From: Fibrobacter sp.
Lineage (GTDB): Bacteria; Fibrobacterota; Fibrobacteria; Fibrobacterales; Fibrobacteraceae
Assembly: GCF_017551775.1 (NCBI RefSeq)
Contig: NZ_JAFZKX010000113.1
Location: forward strand, 1-45,621
DNA length: 45,621 nucleotides
Direction: 5' to 3'
Below, piece after piece: positions 25,575 to 33,824 of the stretch (the first letter of the stretch is position 1; the number at the start of each line of letters is the position of its first letter). The position numbers and the translations under genes are program-made. The notes under the pieces were generated by a model. That model ran no database searches. It was not told the DNA's origin and saw only the letters and a list, made by a program, of their open reading frames with translations.

Positions 25575-26738
25575 TCAGAATCTGGGGGTATTGGCCTCGG
25601 CCCTTACCTGGCGGAGGCATGCGAAAATATCGTCCCAGTGCTCCACGAGCGCATCCACCAGCTCCGGCTGGAACTGCGTACCACGCTGCTTTATGAATTC
25701 CTCGCGGATTTTTTCTTCGGGCCAAGCAGCCTTGTAGCATCTCGGGCTCGCAAGAGCGTCCAGAACGTCCGCAACGGCGCAAATACGGCCCGCCAGAGGG
25801 ATTTCGTCGCCTTCAAGGCCTCTCGGGTACCCGCAGCCGTCCCAACGCTCATGGTGGGACCCTGCAACCACGGCCGCGAACCGCAAAAGATCGCGCTTGG
25901 ATTTCAGGAGGAGTTCCTCGCCCTTCAAGGCATGGGACTTCATCACCTCGAATTCGCCCTCGGTAAGCCTGCCCGGCTTGTTCAGGATGGCATCGGGAAT
26001 GGCAACCTTCCCCAGGTCGTGCATCGGGGTGGCAAGCCTTATGCGGACGGCCTCTTCTTCGGAGACCCCGTAATAACGGGCAAGTTTGTACGAAATTTCG
26101 GCGACTCGCTGGATATGGTCGCCCGTCTCGTGGCTCCTGGATTCGGAAATATCGCCCAAAACGTGAATCAGTTCTTCCTGGGTAGCCTCGAGTTCTTCCT
26201 TGGATTCCTCGACTTCCGACGTAAGGCGGGCGGATTCCACCGTCTTGGCGGAATAGACTGCGGTAAGCGTAAGCCGCTCGAGATCCTGCCTAGAAAACAC
26301 CTTCTGCTCGCCCTGCTTGTTTATGGCCTGGAAGACCCCCATCACCTTGCCCTGGGAATCAAACAAGGGAACGGCCATCACGGACGTCGTGCGGTAGTGC
26401 GTCTTTCCATCGCTCCTGCGATCGAACCTAGGATCAAGGTAGGCATCATCGACGAGCACCGGCAGCCCGTTCTTCACGGACCAGCCCACAAAGCCAGCCG
26501 CAATCGGGATGCGAAGTTCGTTCACCCCGTGCGCAACCTTTGTCCACAATTCCCCGCGGTCCTCGTCTATAAGCCACAGGGAACAGCGGTCGGCCATGAC
26601 GATAGAACGACCCATGTCGGCCATAAGCACGAGCAGGTTCTCCATCTTCCTTTCCGCAGCGATCTTGGGCATATACGAGAAAAGAAGGTCAAGGACCCGC
26701 TTGTTCTCCAACACCTCGCTTTCGGAAATCGTCACCAT
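25575..26738 (-). CDS. GAF/HD-GYP cyclic-di-GMP phosphodiesterase (387 aa)
   Basis: An N-terminal GAF sensor domain (about 20-170, with RCSLWLIDED and AVPLFDSQGKVMGVFQAINK) is joined through a helix to an HD-GYP domain (about 190-370). The active-site pattern is intact: MHDLGK near 238, SHHERWDGCGYP near 295-305, DVLDAL and YK after it. Proteins of this type hydrolyse c-di-GMP and so affect motility, pili or adhesion. There is no membrane segment. It stands alone between two tRNAs. No SD is seen; TATTTT ends 7 nt before the ATG, so a leaderless mRNA is possible. The GAF ligand is unknown. Confidence 0.93.
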   Translation of the reverse strand: MVTISESEVLENKRVLDLLFSYMPKIAAERKMENLLVLMADMGRSIVMADRCSLWLIDEDRGELWTKVAHGVNELRIPIAAGFVGWSVKNGLPVLVDDAYLDPRFDRRSDGKTHYRTTSVMAVPLFDSQGKVMGVFQAINKQGEQKVFSRQDLERLTLTAVYSAKTVESARLTSEVEESKEELEATQEELIHVLGDISESRSHETGDHIQRVAEISYKLARYYGVSEEEAVRIRLATPMHDLGKVAIPDAILNKPGRLTEGEFEVMKSHALKGEELLLKSKRDLLRFAAVVAGSHHERWDGCGYPRGLEGDEIPLAGRICAVADVLDALASPRCYKAAWPEEKIREEFIKQRGTQFQPELVDALVEHWDDIFACLRQVRAEANTPRF

Positions 26739-26792
26739 GTAGTAAAAAATAATTAATGTTTCTCAAAAGTGATAAGCAAGGGGGCAAATCAA

Positions 26793-26823
26793 TTGACGAT
26801 TCTCCTCCAGTTTTTTATCGTTG
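26793..26823 (+). promoter_or_regulatory. Promoter of tRNA-Ser
   Basis: TTGACG (26793-26798), a 17-nt spacer and TATCGTTG (26816-26823) resemble the tRNA-Phe promoter. The tRNA starts 12 nt later. Confidence 0.6.
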
Positions 26824-26834
26824 GCATACTCCAT

Positions 26835-26915
26835 GGAGGAATAGGCTAATTGGTAAGTCAGCGGTCTTGAAAACCGCCGCCGTAAGGCTTGGGGGTTCGA
26901 GTCCCTCTTCCTCCG
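26835..26915 (+). tRNA. tRNA-Ser (anticodon UGA)
   Basis: The acceptor arms GGAGGAA and TTCCTCC pair perfectly, discriminator G. The anticodon stem GCGGT/ACCGC holds loop CTTGAAA, giving UGA. A long variable arm (CGCCGTAAGGCTTG) is typical of Ser. CCA is not encoded. Confidence 0.94.
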
Positions 26916-26987
26916 CTACTTGAGCCGCTTCTCCACATAGTGGATAGCAGCAGCTAGGCAACAAGTTGCCAAGTTTTGTATAGCGGC

Positions 26988-27015
26988 AGTTACTAGTCAA
27001 TAGTTACTAGTTAAT
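26988..27015. repeat. Tandem 14-bp repeat
   Basis: AGTTACTAGTCAAT is followed at once by AGTTACTAGTTAAT (one mismatch), between tRNA-Ser and its terminator. The unit contains ACTAGT. Such TTACTAG repeats look like dispersed intergenic sequence; only this pair is in the window. No gene is visible in 26916-27085. Confidence 0.6.
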
Positions 27016-27024
27016 AGAATTACG

Positions 27025-27056
27025 GGTTTCGAGAAGCATCTCGAAGCCTTTTTTTT
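27025..27056 (+). terminator. Terminator downstream of tRNA-Ser and comF
   Basis: GGTTTCGAGA (27025-27034) pairs with TCTCGAAGCC (27039-27048), one G-U, loop AGCA, followed by eight T on the plus strand. It lies 110 nt after the tRNA and may also act weakly on the convergent comF transcript, which has no T-run of its own here. Confidence 0.8.
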
Positions 27057-27085
27057 ACTAAAAAAAGGAATTCGGAACTACAAAT

Positions 27086-27811
27086 TCAACCGCCATAGGC
27101 GGTATCCCACTCTATTTTGCAATCCGCGACGAAATCCATGACCGCCGTGACGGGTTCGTCGTAGAGGAGCGTGCAGACCTTCGTATCGAGCGGAAAATCG
27201 CGCCCGAAGGCCGAAATGCACGAAGACGTCGTAGCGCCAGTCGTATAGACGTCGTCCACCACGAAAACCGTCCCCCGCGCGGGCAGCTTGCGCGGCAAGT
27301 TCGCCTCGAAGGCGCCCGCCACGTTCCACTTGCGCTCCTCCCTCGAGAGTTTGGTCTGCGACACCCTGAAGTCCCTGCGCCTAAGCCAGTTGCACATGCG
27401 GCCCCCGGTACACGAGCAAAGCGCCGCCGCAATCCTCTGCGCCTGATTGTAGCCGCGTTCACGGTAGCGCGAACTGTGCAGCGGGACTGGGACAAAATAG
27501 AAGGGCTTGGCGAACAGGGCCATGGACTGCGCCACCCCGCCCGAACCGACGGCAGACGAACGCTTCACCAGGTACGACGCCATCCCCGAAAGCCCGCCGT
27601 ACTTGAGCGCATGTACGAGCCTGCGCGTCAGGGGGCGCATCGGGAAAAGGCACATGGCGTCGGGCCCCGGGAACGAGTAGTCGAGCGATTCGCGCGAAAG
27701 TTCTTCCCTGCAGGCGGGGCACAGCCACGGGTCGAGCCGCTCGGAAACGCTACCGCAACCCAGGCATTCCATGCCGAAAAGAAAACTAGAACAACGACGG
27801 ATAATTTCCAT
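27086..27811 (-). CDS. comF: ComF-family phosphoribosyltransferase-like protein (241 aa)
   Basis: An N-terminal Zn ribbon (Cys16, 19, 31, 34) is followed by a phosphoribosyltransferase domain with PVPLHSSRYRERGYNQAQ and the PRPP loop VFVVDDVYTTGATTSS. ComF is needed for natural transformation in several bacteria; its biochemical role is not settled. The gene follows rodA after 65 nt. Its AGGAGG lies 11 nt before the ATG, inside the loop of a 9-bp hairpin. Confidence 0.9.
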   Translation of the reverse strand: MEIIRRCSSFLFGMECLGCGSVSERLDPWLCPACREELSRESLDYSFPGPDAMCLFPMRPLTRRLVHALKYGGLSGMASYLVKRSSAVGSGGVAQSMALFAKPFYFVPVPLHSSRYRERGYNQAQRIAAALCSCTGGRMCNWLRRRDFRVSQTKLSREERKWNVAGAFEANLPRKLPARGTVFVVDDVYTTGATTSSCISAFGRDFPLDTKVCTLLYDEPVTAVMDFVADCKIEWDTAYGG

Positions 27812-27813
27812 AT

Positions 27814-27846
27814 CGAAACCGTCCTCCTATACATAATACGGTTTCG
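27814..27846 (-). promoter_or_regulatory. Hairpin exposing the comF ribosome binding site
   Basis: CGAAACCGT and ACGGTTTCG (27814-27822, 27838-27846) form a 9-bp stem. On the minus strand the 15-nt loop ends in AGGAGG, and the stem finishes 2 nt before the ATG. Folding would present the SD in the loop and bring it near the start codon; the spacing in the linear form (11 nt) is long. Confidence 0.45.
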
Positions 27847-27876
27847 AGCCGAAAATAAGCCGAATCTATACTTTTT

Positions 27877-29130
27877 TTATTGGCGATTGCCCTGGTAGCG
27901 CATGCAGAGGATGCCCCCGACCAGCACCATGCAGGTCATGGCGAACGAACCGCCATACGAAAGGAACGGGAGCGGAAGCCCGGTCACGGGCATGAGCCCA
28001 ACCGTCATGGCGATATTCACGATGATGTGGAAAAGGAATATCGTACAGGCGCCCATGGTGATGAGCGTTATGAACGGATCGGTAAACATCTTGCACGTCG
28101 AGCTCGCGCGCCACAGGAAGAGGGCGTAGAGCACCAGGATGAAGAAGCATCCGGCAAACCCGAACTGCTCACCCAGCACGCTGAAGATGAAGTCGGTATG
28201 TTCTTCGGGCAAGAACGCGAGGTTCGTCTGCGTCCCCTGGCCGAATCCCTTGCCCGTAAGGCCGCCCGAGCCGATTGCCGTCAAGGACTGCAACACCTGG
28301 TAGCCATCGCCCAGCGGGTCGCTCATCGGGTCGAGGAACGTGTTCACGCGCTTCTGCTGGTGCGGTTCGAGCATGTTCCACACCATGCTGCTCGCATAAC
28401 CCGCAAGGATGTTCGCGGCAAGGAAAAATACGGTCAGCACCTTCGGCAGCTTGCGGCGTACAAGCGCAAAGACCACGGCGCAAATCAGGAGCCCCCACAG
28501 CACCTGGAACAAAATCGTCTGCGAATGCGAGAACAAGACCGAAAGCACCGGACTTGCGAGCAGGAACATGTCGGTAAGCGTGAGGCCCGCGAAAAAGAAC
28601 GCGACATACGTGACCGCGATAAACACGAGCGCGGTACTCAGGTCGGGCTGCTTGAGGACAAGCGCGAAGGGAACGATGAACAGCAGGAACGGAACCGCAA
28701 AAGTCTTTATCTTGTACAGGCTCACCGGATGGTTCGAAAGCCAGTACGAAATCGTGAGCAGGTAGGCAATCTTCGCGAACTCGGATGGCTGCAGCTTGAA
28801 GAACCCAAGGTCAATCCAGCGCCCGGCACCCTTCGTCACGTCGCCCACCGATGAAAGCACGATGCACAGCAACACGAGCGAAACGATGTACAGCGGCGCC
28901 GAGATGCGCTTGAGCCAGTCGATCTTCAGGAACACGATGCCCGCGGCAAGCAGGCACCCGCCCAGGAAGTAGATAATCTGCTTGAACCAGAAGGACTCGT
29001 ACACGGGCGTTTCCGCATTCGCAGTAGCCGAATAGACAAGACTCACACCGCACACCATGAGCGCAAGCGTGACGCCCAAAAAGAGCCAGTCCACCTTCAG
29101 TGACCTAGGGAGAAAGCGTCCAGGTTTCAT
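27877..29130 (-). CDS. rodA: Peptidoglycan polymerase RodA (417 aa)
   Basis: A SEDS-family glycosyltransferase that polymerises lipid II along the side wall together with PBP2. About ten membrane helices are visible; family signatures include SLVYSATA near the N-terminus, LQPSEFAKIAYLL, LPEEHTDFIFSVLGEQFGF and TGLPLPFLSYGGS. Length is normal for RodA. It overlaps mrdA by 4 nt (ATGA) and ends the shape operon before comF. Confidence 0.95.
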   Translation of the reverse strand: MKPGRFLPRSLKVDWLFLGVTLALMVCGVSLVYSATANAETPVYESFWFKQIIYFLGGCLLAAGIVFLKIDWLKRISAPLYIVSLVLLCIVLSSVGDVTKGAGRWIDLGFFKLQPSEFAKIAYLLTISYWLSNHPVSLYKIKTFAVPFLLFIVPFALVLKQPDLSTALVFIAVTYVAFFFAGLTLTDMFLLASPVLSVLFSHSQTILFQVLWGLLICAVVFALVRRKLPKVLTVFFLAANILAGYASSMVWNMLEPHQQKRVNTFLDPMSDPLGDGYQVLQSLTAIGSGGLTGKGFGQGTQTNLAFLPEEHTDFIFSVLGEQFGFAGCFFILVLYALFLWRASSTCKMFTDPFITLITMGACTIFLFHIIVNIAMTVGLMPVTGLPLPFLSYGGSFAMTCMVLVGGILCMRYQGNRQ

Positions 29131-30980
29131 TGCTTGTTCGCCTCCTCTTCTTCAAGCCCGAAATAAGCCATCATTACCTTGCGCGCAATGGGAGCAGCCT
29201 TCGCGCCGCCACCGCCCGCGGCCTCGAGAATCACGGCGACCGCGATTTCGGGTTCGTACAGCGGAGCGACCGCGGCATACCAGGCGTGCGTCTTCTCGCC
29301 CTTCTTCCATTCGCCAGAGCCGGTCTTGGCGCCCACGCGGATTCCCGGGAGCGCGCCGCGCTTACCCGTTCCACCCGGATGGTTCACCACGGAATCCATG
29401 GCGGCAAGGAGCACCCTGTGCGTCGAGGGCTTCATCGTCCCCGGGCGGATAACCTCGGGCTCGTAGCGGCGCACGACGTTTCCCTGCCGGTCGCGGAGCT
29501 CCTTCATGAAATGCGGCCTGTAGACGCCCTTGTTGGTCGCAAGCGAACCGATGAACGTCGCCTGCTGGAGCGGTGTCACCAGCTGGCCCTGACCGATGGA
29601 GAGGTTCAAAATGAGACCGCGCGCCCAGCGCCATCCCAGGCGCTTGTTCCTATGGTTGAACGAAATGGAATCCGGCAACCAGCCGCCCTTCTCGCCGGGA
29701 ATGTCAATTCCCAGCGGGACCTCGCCATAGCCGAACCTGCGGGCGAACTCGTTTATACGCATCATGTCGATTTCGAGGCCCGCCTGGTAAAAGAACACGT
29801 CGCACGAAAGGCGCAGCGCATGCACCACATTCAGGTTGCCGTGCACGCCCCAGCACTTCTGGTAGCGCGCGCCGTACTGGTAGCCACCCGTACACGGCTT
29901 CGGGTAGTACTTCGATTCCGAAAGGATTCCGCTCTCGAGCCCAGCGCCCGCAGTCGCGAGCTTGAACACGGATGCCGGCGTATACAGGCCCGAAATCGCG
30001 CGGTTGGTGAGCGGACGCATGGAATCGAGCGCCACCTGCGCCCATCCCCTGTTGCGTTCGCGCTTCTTCAGCGAAAAGATATTCGGGTCCAGCCTCGGGG
30101 AACTCACCATGGCAAGGATTTCGCCGTTCCTCGGGTCAATCGCCACAAGCGCGCCCTTCACGCTGTCGGGAATGGCAGCCTCCGCGGCCTTCTGCAATTT
30201 CAAGTCTATCGTCGACACCAGGTGCAGTCCCGGAACAGGCGCGCGGCTTTCCACGCCCTTCACTTGCCCGACCTCGCGGCCCGACGCGTTCACTTCCACG
30301 AGCTTCATGCCATTCGTGCCGCGGAACTCGGTATCGTAGCCCTGTTCCAAACCCTTCTGGCCGACGCGGTCACCCTGAGAATATTCGGCGAACGCGGGCA
30401 ACTTCAACTGCTCTTCAGAAATTTCGCTCGTATAGCCGAGCACATGCGAAGCAAGCGTGCCGTAGGGGTACTCGCGCCTGGATTCAATCACGGTAACGAC
30501 GCCCGGGAGTTCCGAAGAATGCTCTTCGATAATCGAGACCTGTTCGGGCGACGCATCTTCCAAAATGCGGATGGGGCGGTTCTTGATCCACTTCGTCCTC
30601 TGGAAAGCGGTATCGAGCGAAAGCGAATCGAAAAGCCTCACGCCGTCCTTGTCCACGATATGCAGGAGCCTGTTGAAAATGGAGTCGCGAGCATCTTTTT
30701 TGCGCGGCAGGTGCATCGACTGCAAAGCAATCTGGTAAGAGGGCCTGTTGCGCACCAGAATCTCGCCATTGCGGTCGTAAATGAACCCGCGCTCGGCAAC
30801 AAGTTCCACACGGCGCAGGCGGTTATTTTCGGAACGCTGCAAGTTCTCGTCGTAGTGCGTATACTGCAGGGAATAAAGCCTGATCAAAAGAACCGTGAAC
30901 AAAATAATCACGGCGGCCATGAATACCAGCACGTTCCAGTTCCTGGTCTGGACACCATCGTTGTCCTGGATACTAAACAT
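29127..30980 (-). CDS. mrdA: Penicillin-binding protein 2 (617 aa)
   Basis: The elongasome transpeptidase, anchored by one N-terminal helix. RGFIYDRNGEILVRNRPSY opens the dimerisation domain. Active-site motifs are present: SVFK (Ser near 335, in TPASVFK), SCD (in LRLSCDVFFYQAG) and KTG near 551. The ATG at 30980 overlaps the end of mreD by 8 nt; an upstream in-frame start would add 16 residues from mreD sequence. It acts with RodA, encoded next. Confidence 0.95.
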   Translation of the reverse strand: MFSIQDNDGVQTRNWNVLVFMAAVIILFTVLLIRLYSLQYTHYDENLQRSENNRLRRVELVAERGFIYDRNGEILVRNRPSYQIALQSMHLPRKKDARDSIFNRLLHIVDKDGVRLFDSLSLDTAFQRTKWIKNRPIRILEDASPEQVSIIEEHSSELPGVVTVIESRREYPYGTLASHVLGYTSEISEEQLKLPAFAEYSQGDRVGQKGLEQGYDTEFRGTNGMKLVEVNASGREVGQVKGVESRAPVPGLHLVSTIDLKLQKAAEAAIPDSVKGALVAIDPRNGEILAMVSSPRLDPNIFSLKKRERNRGWAQVALDSMRPLTNRAISGLYTPASVFKLATAGAGLESGILSESKYYPKPCTGGYQYGARYQKCWGVHGNLNVVHALRLSCDVFFYQAGLEIDMMRINEFARRFGYGEVPLGIDIPGEKGGWLPDSISFNHRNKRLGWRWARGLILNLSIGQGQLVTPLQQATFIGSLATNKGVYRPHFMKELRDRQGNVVRRYEPEVIRPGTMKPSTHRVLLAAMDSVVNHPGGTGKRGALPGIRVGAKTGSGEWKKGEKTHAWYAAVAPLYEPEIAVAVILEAAGGGGAKAAPIARKVMMAYFGLEEEEANKQ

Positions 30981-31464
30981 GCTTTTTCGGCTTCCCGATG
31001 GACAAGTGGAAAACAACCGCTCCCACAACCATGGTGTACAAGCACTCGGGAATCGTCTTGGAGAAGAACAGGTTCGTGACCACCTCCTTCTCGAGACCCG
31101 TGAGGAAGAAATACAGCATGTCGCACAGGAAGAACCCGAACCCGAGCACGCCCACCTTCGCAGGCAGGTTGAGCGTCAAGAAACGTTCTTCCAGCTGCCC
31201 GACGAGGAAGCCCAGAATGGTAAACGAAATCGTATTCGCGCCGAGCCATTCCACGGGAGCGTAGACATCCTGCGAGAAGCCCGCGATGAATCCCCAGAGC
31301 ACGCCGGCAGCCGGACCGTGCTTGATGGCAACGGAAATAATGAAAATCAAAATGAAGTCGGGCCCAGCATCAAAAATGGCAAGCCACTGCGCGACGGTCG
31401 TCTGCATCACGAAGCACACGAGGAACAGCAAGCACACGTGGAGCCATTTCCAACTATTGTTCAT
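30973..31464 (-). CDS. mreD: Rod shape-determining protein MreD (163 aa)
   Basis: A small integral membrane protein with five or six helices and the MreD-type motif (GFIAGFSQDVYAP near the third helix). It links MreC and the elongasome in the membrane. It overlaps mreC by 11 nt and mrdA by 8 nt, in the standard gene order. Confidence 0.92.
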   Translation of the reverse strand: MNNSWKWLHVCLLFLVCFVMQTTVAQWLAIFDAGPDFILIFIISVAIKHGPAAGVLWGFIAGFSQDVYAPVEWLGANTISFTILGFLVGQLEERFLTLNLPAKVGVLGFGFFLCDMLYFFLTGLEKEVVTNLFFSKTIPECLYTMVVGAVVFHLSIGKPKKHV

Positions 31465-32284
31465 CGAGCAGCTCCTGGATAATCCATTCCGGTTCTTTTT
31501 CCATCACGAACACTTCCTCCAGCGCAGTAAATTCCTGGAACGGGGAAACATCCATCTGGCGCATCACATCGAGATCGGACTTGCGCACCGCCTTCACAAT
31601 CCCAACGGGAATGCCCTTGGGGAAAATACCGCCGAGGCCCGAAGTAATGAGCGTATCGCCTTCTTCGACGCCCGCATGCGAAGGAATCATCGCCGTAAGC
31701 AGGTGGCCATCCACAGATTCGAGGAAGCCCACCACGCGCGATTTCTTTTCGAGTACAGACAACTTAAGGTTCGGGTCCACGAGGAGCTGCACGCGCGAAT
31801 GCGTGTACGCTGCCTTCGTAATTTTTCCGACAAGACCGTTCATGGAAAACACAGGCATGTTTTCTTTTACGCCGTGCATCGTACCGCGGTTGATCACGAG
31901 AGTCGTAAGGAACCTGCCCGGATTGTGGCCCACCACGCGCGCCGTAACAATGGGGTAATCCCACTTGTCATCGAACCGGACCAACGTGTGAAGTCGAGTC
32001 AGTTCCTGCAGGCCTTCGCTCGCATAATAGGTTTCCTGGCGCAGGCGCGCATTTTCTTCCTTGAGGTGCTCGTTTTCCGCAAGCACCGAACGGAAGGATT
32101 CGACCGAAGACACGACCCACTGTGCCGGATAGAACACGGTACCAAGCACAGTCGACACAATGCTCTGGCGCACGGTCAACGGTGCCTGCCGGATCAAAAA
32201 ACCGAGCAGCAGAAAGAAGACAAAGGCGACAACGCCATGTCTCTGGGTAAACAGGTCTACAATGAAGCGGAATGCCCTAAGCAT
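31454..32284 (-). CDS. mreC: Rod shape-determining protein MreC (276 aa)
   Basis: One N-terminal membrane helix (about 16-36), a coiled coil (about 60-95, EHLKEENARLRQETYY) and two periplasmic beta domains with VVGHNPGRFLTTLVINRG and EGDTLITSGLGGIFPKGIPVGIV. MreC stimulates PBP2/RodA. It follows mreB by 19 nt. Length is normal. Confidence 0.95.
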   Translation of the reverse strand: MLRAFRFIVDLFTQRHGVVAFVFFLLLGFLIRQAPLTVRQSIVSTVLGTVFYPAQWVVSSVESFRSVLAENEHLKEENARLRQETYYASEGLQELTRLHTLVRFDDKWDYPIVTARVVGHNPGRFLTTLVINRGTMHGVKENMPVFSMNGLVGKITKAAYTHSRVQLLVDPNLKLSVLEKKSRVVGFLESVDGHLLTAMIPSHAGVEEGDTLITSGLGGIFPKGIPVGIVKAVRKSDLDVMRQMDVSPFQEFTALEEVFVMEKEPEWIIQELLDEQ

Positions 32285-32303
32285 CGGACCCGAGTATCAC
32301 CTC

Positions 32304-33326
32304 TTAGTTGGAAGAAGCGATCAGCACCGGACGGTACTTGTCCAAATCCTCGAGAATGCGGGCAGCGCCCTTGCATACGCACACAAGCGCTTCGTCGATA
32401 ACGTTCACGGAAAGGCCTGTTTCCTTGCGGATACGTTCATCGAAGCCGCGCAGCTGGGAACCGCCGCCCGTCATGATGATGCCCTTGTCGTAGATATCCG
32501 CAGAAAGTTCGGCGGGCGTAATGCTCAGAGCCTGCTTCACGGCCTCGATAATGGCGGTAACAGGCTCGTTCAGGGCTTCGCGGATTTCCGTGCTCGAAAT
32601 CGTCATCGTGCGCGGCATGCCGGCGATAAAGTCATGGCCCTTCACTTCCATGGAAAGTTCTTCTTCGAGCGGGCTTGCAGAACCGATCTGAATCTTGATC
32701 TGCTCGGCCGTGCTCTCACCCACGTGCAGGTTGTACATCGTGCGCAGGTAACGGACAATCGCTTCGTCCATCTCGTCACCGCCCACGCGCACGGAGGCAT
32801 TGCAGACCGTGCCGTTCAATGCGATGACCGCGATATCCGAGGTACCGCCGCCGATATCCACAATCATGTTGCCCACGGGATCTTCGACCGGGATGCCCAT
32901 ACCGACAGCCGCAGCCATCGGTTCGTGCACCAAGTGCACTTCCTTCGCACCGGCCTGGCGGGCCGCATCAATAACAGCGCGCTTCTCCACTTCGGTAATG
33001 CCGCTCGGGACACCCACCACAACGCGGGGCCTCACCATCCACAGCGGGTACTTCTGCACGCGCTTGATGAAGGTCTGGAGCAACGTTTCCACCAGTTCGA
33101 AATCGGCAATCACGCCATCGCGCATGGGGCGCACGGCGCGCGTCTCGCCCGGAGTCCTGCCGAGCATCTTCTTGGCCTCGAAACCGATAGCCGACACGCG
33201 GTTGTTCTTGCTGTCCACGGCGATCACCGTGGGTTCGTTGATGACAATGCCCTGACCCGCAACGTGCACCAGCGTATTCGCAGTGCCGAGGTCGATACCG
33301 ATATCACAGGAGAAAAGTCCGAACAA
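32304..33326 (-). CDS. mreB: Rod shape-determining protein MreB (340 aa)
   Basis: The bacterial actin that guides wall synthesis. Phosphate-1 loop DIGIDLGTANTLV, phosphate-2 IVDIGGGTSDIAVIA and adenosine motif IIMTGGGSQLRG are present. The start is a TTG at 33326, with AGGAAG about 5 nt upstream; no ATG suits the N-terminus. TATATTTT in the upstream gap may be its own -10, besides readthrough from the lipoprotein gene. Confidence 0.96.
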   Translation of the reverse strand: MFGLFSCDIGIDLGTANTLVHVAGQGIVINEPTVIAVDSKNNRVSAIGFEAKKMLGRTPGETRAVRPMRDGVIADFELVETLLQTFIKRVQKYPLWMVRPRVVVGVPSGITEVEKRAVIDAARQAGAKEVHLVHEPMAAAVGMGIPVEDPVGNMIVDIGGGTSDIAVIALNGTVCNASVRVGGDEMDEAIVRYLRTMYNLHVGESTAEQIKIQIGSASPLEEELSMEVKGHDFIAGMPRTMTISSTEIREALNEPVTAIIEAVKQALSITPAELSADIYDKGIIMTGGGSQLRGFDERIRKETGLSVNVIDEALVCVCKGAARILEDLDKYRPVLIASSN

Positions 33327-33377
33327 AATACTTCCTTTGAAAAGGTGAATTCTAACAGTGGAAAATATAAAACATTT

Positions 33378-33758
33378 TTATTTCTTTGTTGCAGAACGTT
33401 CCAGCGAATCCTGTCCGTATTTCAGCGCCTTAAAATAGCGGTCCCACTGCCTTGCGTGCACGTTGTAACGGTACTTGCGCTTCTCGTGCATCTGGATATC
33501 CTGGTAGATGAAGAAATCCACCTCGGCGTATGCCGAATAAACGGCAGCCGTGTCGCCGGCGAACAGCCTGAAATCCTTGATGCGGTAATAGGGCGTATCG
33601 AGGATGCCGCTCCTGTCACCGGAGGCATGTATCGTCTGGGCGACAATGAACTTCAGGTCTTCCTGAACGTAGGCGTTCAATTTATTTTCAATTCGTTCCG
33701 TTCTTTCGGAACAACCTAACAAAACTAGGGCCAAGGCCAGCAGAGGCAAGTATTTCAT
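33378..33758 (-). CDS. Small lipoprotein upstream of mreB (126 aa)
   Basis: MKYLPLLALALVLLGC is a lipoprotein signal with the lipid Cys at 16. The mature part (110 aa) is mixed alpha/beta and Tyr-rich (YRIKDFRLF, YAEVDFFIYQD); I recognise no family. The ATG at 33758 is chosen for the signal peptide; an upstream start would overlap a terminator. It ends 51 nt before mreB and may be cotranscribed, suggesting an envelope role. TATTTT ends 7 nt before the ATG. Confidence 0.8.
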   Translation of the reverse strand: MKYLPLLALALVLLGCSERTERIENKLNAYVQEDLKFIVAQTIHASGDRSGILDTPYYRIKDFRLFAGDTAAVYSAYAEVDFFIYQDIQMHEKRKYRYNVHARQWDRYFKALKYGQDSLERSATKK

Positions 33759-33763
33759 GCCCT

Positions 33764-33800
33764 TAAAAATAAAAAAGAAATGCTCCCGCAGGGGAGCATT
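33764..33800 (-). terminator. Terminator of the barrel protein gene
   Basis: AATGCTCCC (33779-33787) pairs with GGGAGCATT (33792-33800). On the minus strand TTTCTTTTTTATTTTT follows. It separates the barrel gene from the lipoprotein-mre operon. Confidence 0.88.
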
Positions 33801-33824
33801 CCTCAATAGTCTGTCCTAGTACGA

